Assembly (NCBI GenBank): GCA_025453975.1
Contig: JALOPI010000020.1
Location: 1 to 56,847 of the forward strand
DNA from: Syntrophobacteraceae bacterium
Lineage (GTDB): Bacteria > Desulfobacterota > Syntrophobacteria > Syntrophobacterales > Syntrophobacteraceae
DNA: 56,847 bases
Reading direction: 5' to 3'
This document shows positions 53,401-56,847 of this stretch, one piece after another. How positions within the stretch are numbered: position 1 is the stretch's first letter; the number at the start of each line of letters is the position of its first letter. The notes under the pieces were generated by a model that saw only the letters and a list, made by a program, of their open reading frames with translations, did not search any database and was not told where the DNA came from. The position numbers and the translations under genes were made by a program.

Positions 53401-54816
53401 GTGCCCATGTCGATGCTCGCGGTACTGAACGGTGAGAGCCAGGTGAACGGAGTGCGGGAAGAGGTTCGTCATGCCCTCAGGAGCCAGGGGGTCGAATTCC
53501 TTCTGGCGCGCTTCGTGGACATTCATGGGACCCCCAAGGTGAAGCAGGTCCCGGTGGACTGCTTCGACGATCTCGTGGACTCGGGAGCAGGCTTCGCGGG
53601 CGGGGCCGTCTGGGGACTCGGCCAGGGGCCCGAAAGCCATGACATGATGGCCCGGTCGGACCTGGGGACCTTCGTGCAGCTTCCCTGGAAGCCCAACGTG
53701 GCCGTCGCCAGCTGCGACATCTTCGTGGACGACGAGCCCTGGCCGTACTGTGCCCGCACCAACCTGAAGCGGATGATGGCGATCTTCGCCGAGGAGGGCT
53801 TTGTCCTGAACGGGGGCTTCGAGCCGGAGCATTTCCTGGTCACCCAGACCTCCGAGGGGAAGCTCAAGCCCTGGGATCCCCTGGGAGTCGACAACCTGGC
53901 CAAGCCCTGCTACGACTTCAGGGGCATGAGTCAGGCCATGGACTACCTGCAGGATATCATCCGCTACGGCAACCAGATGGGGTTCGATGTCTACCAGAGC
54001 GACCACGAGGACGCCAACGGCCAGTATGAGGTCAACTTCGGTTGGACCAGCGCCCTTTTTGCCGCCGACCGGCTGACCCTTTTTCGCATGATGGCGGGTC
54101 AGGTGGCGGCCAGATACGGCGCCACGTGCACTTTCATGGCCAAGCCCTTCAACGACAAGACGGGGTCGGGTGCCCACCTGCACTTCCACGTGGCCGATGT
54201 TGGAACCGGCCGCAACCTGTTCCCGGCGGCTCCCGGCGAGGGTGACCCCAAGGGACTGGGGATCTCCGCCACGGCCAGGCACTACGTCGGGGGACTCCTG
54301 AAGCACATCCGCGCCATCACGGCCGTGGCCTCCCCCACCATCAACTGCTACCGTCGCATTCAGAGCGGAGAGTTCGTCTATTCATCCAAGTCGGGCTACA
54401 CATGGACGCCGGCGTTCGCCTCCTTCGGGGACAACAATCGCACCCAGCTCCTGCGGTGTCCCGATGCCAAAAGGTTCGAGGACCGATCTCCCTCGGGGAT
54501 GGTGAACCCTTATCTGCTTCTGGCCGTTCACATGGCGGCGGGGCTCGACGGCATCCAGAACCAGATCGACCCCGGGGAAGCCATCATCGGCGAGAACGCC
54601 TGGAACCTGTCCTATGACGAGCGGCGGGCCCGCGGCATGATTCTTCTCCCTCAGAATCTCGTGGAGGCCATCGAGGCCCTGGAGGCGGACGACGTGGTGC
54701 GCGGGGGGCTCGGGCCCATTGCCGACGAGTACATCCGCCTCAAAAAGGCCGAATGGGGCGAGTTCATGCGCCAGGTGACCCCATGGGAAGTGGGGCGCTA
54801 CCTCACGCTCCTTTGA
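53401..54816 (+). CDS. gmaS: Glutamine synthetase family (type III/GlnT), probable gamma-glutamylmethylamide synthetase
   Basis: This 471-residue glutamine-synthetase-fold ligase has metal and substrate motifs NGGFEPEHFLV, DANGQYEVNFG and KPFNDKTGSGAHLHFH, with NNRTQLLRCP near the C-terminal third. GmaS joins methylamine to glutamate with ATP; family members also make glutamine. Its place next to MgsABC- and MgdABCD-type genes is what favours GmaS over an ammonia-using enzyme. The start is GTG 53401 with AGGAGA upstream; ATG 53407 or 53413 would also work. Its own promoter region precedes it. Confidence 0.82.
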   Translation: MPMSMLAVLNGESQVNGVREEVRHALRSQGVEFLLARFVDIHGTPKVKQVPVDCFDDLVDSGAGFAGGAVWGLGQGPESHDMMARSDLGTFVQLPWKPNVAVASCDIFVDDEPWPYCARTNLKRMMAIFAEEGFVLNGGFEPEHFLVTQTSEGKLKPWDPLGVDNLAKPCYDFRGMSQAMDYLQDIIRYGNQMGFDVYQSDHEDANGQYEVNFGWTSALFAADRLTLFRMMAGQVAARYGATCTFMAKPFNDKTGSGAHLHFHVADVGTGRNLFPAAPGEGDPKGLGISATARHYVGGLLKHIRAITAVASPTINCYRRIQSGEFVYSSKSGYTWTPAFASFGDNNRTQLLRCPDAKRFEDRSPSGMVNPYLLLAVHMAAGLDGIQNQIDPGEAIIGENAWNLSYDERRARGMILLPQNLVEAIEALEADDVVRGGLGPIADEYIRLKKAEWGEFMRQVTPWEVGRYLTLL

Positions 54817-54919
54817 TGGGTCCAGCCTTGCCGTGGCCAGTGACAGGGTGCGGGGAGAGGCTGCGTGTTTCTGGCGATGGGCTTGCTTCATTGCTCCTGG
54901 GGGTCCCGGGTCATCAGGC

Positions 54920-55399
54920 ATGAGCACGGCGTATGAGAGGATCATGGAAATGCTTCATGAAGCGGGAGCGGCGTTCCGGCTCCACGAGCACCCGCCCGTT
55001 CGCACCATCGAGGAAGCTCACCTCCATGCCCGTCACCTCACCCGCAACCTGCTGAAAACCGTCGTTTTCAAGATCAAGGACGGTCCCTGGATCCTGGCGG
55101 CCGTCCCTGGAAGCGGTCGCATCGACTACCGGCTCCTGGCGTCGGCCTTCCGGGTGAGGCGGACCGATCTTCGCACCGTTTCCCCCGGGGAGGTGGAAAG
55201 CGTCCTGGGATTCGAGGTGGGCGGCGTCGGTCCCTTCGCCATCTGGGAGGATGTGGAGGTGGTGCTGGACCGATCCCTGGCCGGCCTGGGGCTCATCTTC
55301 TGCGGGAGCGGCGTCTGCACGCGCACCATCGAGATGTCCGCCCGGGATCTGTCCTCCCTGCCCCGCTGCAGGCTGGAGCCCATCGTCCGGTCCCCCTGA
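54920..55399 (+). CDS. YbaK/EbsC-family aminoacyl-tRNA deacylase
   Basis: This 159-residue single-domain editing protein removes wrongly attached amino acids from tRNA. It has EHPPVRTIEEAHLHARH, KTVVFKIKDGPWILAAVPG with the conserved lysine region, and GFEVGGVGPFAI, a YbaK/ProX signature. Which tRNA it edits (Cys-tRNAPro, Ala-tRNAPro or other) cannot be told. ATG 54920 has only a weak ribosome site; the frame stays open to 54833. It lies 103 bases after the GmaS-like gene. Confidence 0.88.
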   Translation: MSTAYERIMEMLHEAGAAFRLHEHPPVRTIEEAHLHARHLTRNLLKTVVFKIKDGPWILAAVPGSGRIDYRLLASAFRVRRTDLRTVSPGEVESVLGFEVGGVGPFAIWEDVEVVLDRSLAGLGLIFCGSGVCTRTIEMSARDLSSLPRCRLEPIVRSP

Positions 55400-55759
55400 A
55401 TGAAGCCCGCCCTCCCCTCTCCGCCTCACCATGCCTTCCAGGCTCCGCGTCCTGCTCTCCACATCCCGCCAGCAGGCCGGGAGGCTTTCCGAAGATACAC
55501 TGCGAACGGTCTGAGTTTGTGGTGCGGTCATCCCGAACGAATGTGAGGGATCTCAAGATTTCTCCCTTCGGTCGCAATGACGGGAAGACCAGCTCACCAG
55601 CGCTCAAGGTGTACCTCCACGTCATTGGGAACGGGGCGCGGCGAAGAGAGAAATCTCCAGCAACCCAGTGATGACGGAAACCGAGGCTTTCGGGCGTGGC
55701 TCGCAACGAAAGGTCTCGGACGGCCACAGTAGGCCAGCGGCGCCCGAAACGCGGTCGGA
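55400..55759. other. Repeat-bearing intergenic region, 360 bases
   Basis: This lies between the convergent YbaK-type and DUF3783 genes. It holds two 55-base repeat elements in divergent orientation (55527-55581 and 55621-55675). No gene is seen. Confidence 0.55.
55527..55675. repeat. Pair of 55-base GTCAT...ATGAC repeat elements
   Basis: Copy 1 (55527-55581, minus orientation) and copy 2 (55621-55675, plus) are each 55 bases and bounded by GTCAT/ATGAC. Both share GTCATTG at the start and GAGAAATCT in the middle. Copy 2 also shares GCGCGGC-R-AAGAGAGAAATC with the element at 23469-23562. They form a small dispersed repeat family. Confidence 0.7.
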
Positions 55760-56149
55760 TCAATCCTCGTTGCTCCCCGCGGGATCGCCCTCCATCCGGT
55801 CGCGCTCCTCGATGAGATGCTCGAGCAGCTCGTTGAAGGGCCACTGGATGGAATGCTCGGTCACCACGGCGTAGATGGGCCGCGGGAGGCCGGTCTGCTT
55901 GAAATAGTCGATGAGAAACAGGATCCCTTTGTGAGGGATCTCATGGAACAGAATCACCCTCTCTTCGCTCGTCAGCGGTTCGCCGTCGGACGATCGCCCC
56001 TGGACGATGTCCCCGACCTTCAGGCGACCCTGCTCCGGAGCTATGGCCACGGCCGGCGGGGCGCCGATCTCTTTCAGAATCTCGTCCAGTCTCGTCTTCT
56101 CCGCCGCCGAATAATTCCAGACCAGGAGTCTGGATTGTGCTTCTCCCAT
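55760..56149 (-). CDS. DUF3783 domain protein
   Basis: The 129-residue protein has a DUF3783-like core: LLVWNYSAAEKTRLDEIL near the start and a conserved end KQTGLPRPIYAVVTEHSIQW. It is soluble with no signal peptide. GGAGGAG lies before ATG 56149. It ends next to the repeat region and is preceded by the DUF504 gene on the same strand. No function is known for the family. Confidence 0.8.
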   Translation of the reverse strand: MGEAQSRLLVWNYSAAEKTRLDEILKEIGAPPAVAIAPEQGRLKVGDIVQGRSSDGEPLTSEERVILFHEIPHKGILFLIDYFKQTGLPRPIYAVVTEHSIQWPFNELLEHLIEERDRMEGDPAGSNED

Positions 56150-56220
56150 GCCGCAGCTCCTCCGAGATTGAAATTCCCGGCTCCGCTCACTCCCAGGAAC
56201 GGATTACGAGGGAGTGGGCC

Positions 56221-56496
56221 TTATGGTGCCTCCGCCTCCATTGGGGAAGTCCGTTTCCAGATCAGAGCCCCATCGCGATAAACCTCGCGAATTCCGTGCA
56301 AAGGGATGGAGCGGATGTTCCCGTCCTCGTCCTCCATGTCGAAGAAGAAGCGGTTTCCGGGCTCCATGCGCATGCTTCTGAACGGTATGCGCACCGTCTC
56401 CCTCCGCAGATGGTCCACGTAGCCGATCTCGAAGGCAGAAGACCCCAGGGCAGGGTCCCAGCGTATCCTGCTCAGCAGTTCCCGGATGGGCAGCAT
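56221..56496 (-). CDS. DUF504 (UPF0248) family protein
   Basis: The 91-residue protein matches the DUF504 pattern: LLSRIRWDPALGSSAFEIGY, then VRIPFRSM, and the end IPLHGIREVYRDGALIWKR. In archaea related domains are sometimes fused to RNA-processing proteins, but no function is proven here. ATG 56496 has GGAG 8 bases upstream; ATG 56538 is possible but lacks a site. It lies 71 bases upstream of the DUF3783 gene on the same strand. Confidence 0.8.
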   Translation of the reverse strand: MLPIRELLSRIRWDPALGSSAFEIGYVDHLRRETVRIPFRSMRMEPGNRFFFDMEDEDGNIRSIPLHGIREVYRDGALIWKRTSPMEAEAP

Positions 56497-56591
56497 GTCC
56501 CGTGCTCCAAGGAATCCCGGCCGAAAGGGGTTGATCATGGGAGCGGAGTGATTCTAATATCTTCGGGATGCCACACTCAGTCAAAGGAAAA

Positions 56592-56629
56592 GCGCCGCCG
56601 CGATTCCATCGCGGGATCGAGGGCGGCGC
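56592..56629. repeat. Nested dyads in the divergent region before the last gene
   Basis: An outer perfect 8-bp pair GCGCCGCC (56592-56599) and GGCGGCGC (56622-56629) encloses CCGCGAT-TCC-ATCGCGG (56598-56614). The two can partly exclude each other. It lies between the divergent DUF504 and secreted-protein genes and could be a structured leader or operator. Confidence 0.4.
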
Positions 56630-56668
56630 GCGACGGTGGATGGCCCACGGACGATGGAAGATATCAGG

Positions 56669-56847
56669 ATGTCCTTCAGCTTGAATGGAGCCGCCACGGG
56701 CAGGGCACGGCCCGGTGCCGTGCCGGGACGGCTCCTGCCCGCCCTGGCTCTCGCCCTGCTGTTCTTGAACTGGCCTTCGCCCGCCGGGGGGGCGGTTCTG
56801 GTGGAGTCCGACGGCATCGAGGTCCAGGGCGCGTCATCCCTGGCGGG
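56669..56847 (+). CDS. Secreted protein, N-terminal part only (runs off the window)
   Basis: From ATG 56669 the frame stays open to the window end. It encodes a signal peptide with an Arg-containing N-region and hydrophobic core LLPALALALLFLNW, with likely cleavage after SPAGG or AGGA. Only about 18 mature residues are visible (VLVESDGIEVQGASSLAG). The family cannot be recognised from this. A GGAAG site lies 9-10 bases upstream. Confidence 0.6.
   Translation, partial: MSFSLNGAATGRARPGAVPGRLLPALALALLFLNWPSPAGGAVLVESDGIEVQGASSLA

Noticed and set aside
1..56847. CRISPR arrays, tRNA, rRNA, insertion sequences and phage genes
   Set aside because: I saw no regularly spaced direct repeats, no tRNA T-loop with acceptor pairing and no transposase, integrase or phage structural protein.

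Overview
The window is GC-rich bacterial chromosome with short spacers and good Shine-Dalgarno sites. The gene content points to an anaerobic or facultative Gram-negative bacterium, most likely a Desulfobacterota (former Deltaproteobacteria) lineage. The clues are a Desulfovibrio-type single-cluster ferredoxin, a NifX-type protein, two sigma-54 activators, a heme-type sensor kinase, a YeiH-type transporter, ADP-forming acyl-CoA synthetase proteins and a squalene-hopene cyclase. The taxonomic call is inference. I see no rRNA, tRNA, CRISPR array, phage gene or transposase.

Layout. 0-9.5 kb: NifX-like protein, DUF2202 protein, a PAS/sigma-54 activator, a translationally coupled trpB-trpA pair, a Ser/Thr kinase with PEGA repeats, a TIGR01777 oxidoreductase, a HEAT-repeat protein, a ferredoxin and a small secreted protein. 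9.6-12.3 kb: a LysR regulator divergent from a close FlK-type thioesterase, then an enoyl-CoA hydratase and PpnP. 12.6-20.3 kb: a polyamine-type binding lipoprotein joined to a very large hybrid histidine kinase, then a Pat-like acyl-CoA synthetase/GNAT fusion. 20.4-23.1 kb: SRPBCC membrane protein, universal stress protein, YeiH-type transporter and a 56-residue membrane protein. 23.7-31.8 kb: heme-type sensor kinase with sigma-54 response regulator, periplasmic rhodanese, GGDEF cyclase, RmlD-like reductase and pyrE. 32.3-35.1 kb: rtcB, a CobW-type GTPase and archease in one operon. 35.1-42.3 kb: ChaN-PDZ lipoprotein, mutY, an intact ADP-forming acyl-CoA synthetase and squalene-hopene cyclase. 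42.7-54.8 kb: four sarcosine-oxidase-like subunits, an XRE-cupin regulator, a class II glutaminase, a fused GXGXG/FMN glutamate-synthase-like protein and a type III glutamine-synthetase-like enzyme. 54.9-56.8 kb: YbaK-type deacylase, DUF3783, DUF504 and the start of a secreted protein.

The most coherent system is the 42.7-54.8 kb cluster. It has every enzyme type of the N-methylglutamate pathway for methylamine oxidation: gamma-glutamylmethylamide synthetase, N-methylglutamate synthase and N-methylglutamate dehydrogenase. Its synthase is unusual: the MgsB- and MgsC-type parts are fused and followed by a second, degenerate copy of the FMN barrel. Other points worth attention are a metallochaperone-type GTPase between RNA ligase RtcB and archease, a Pat-like acetyltransferase whose ATP-grasp core has been cut out, a binding-protein/hybrid-kinase pair without transporter genes, and several families of dyad repeats between genes.
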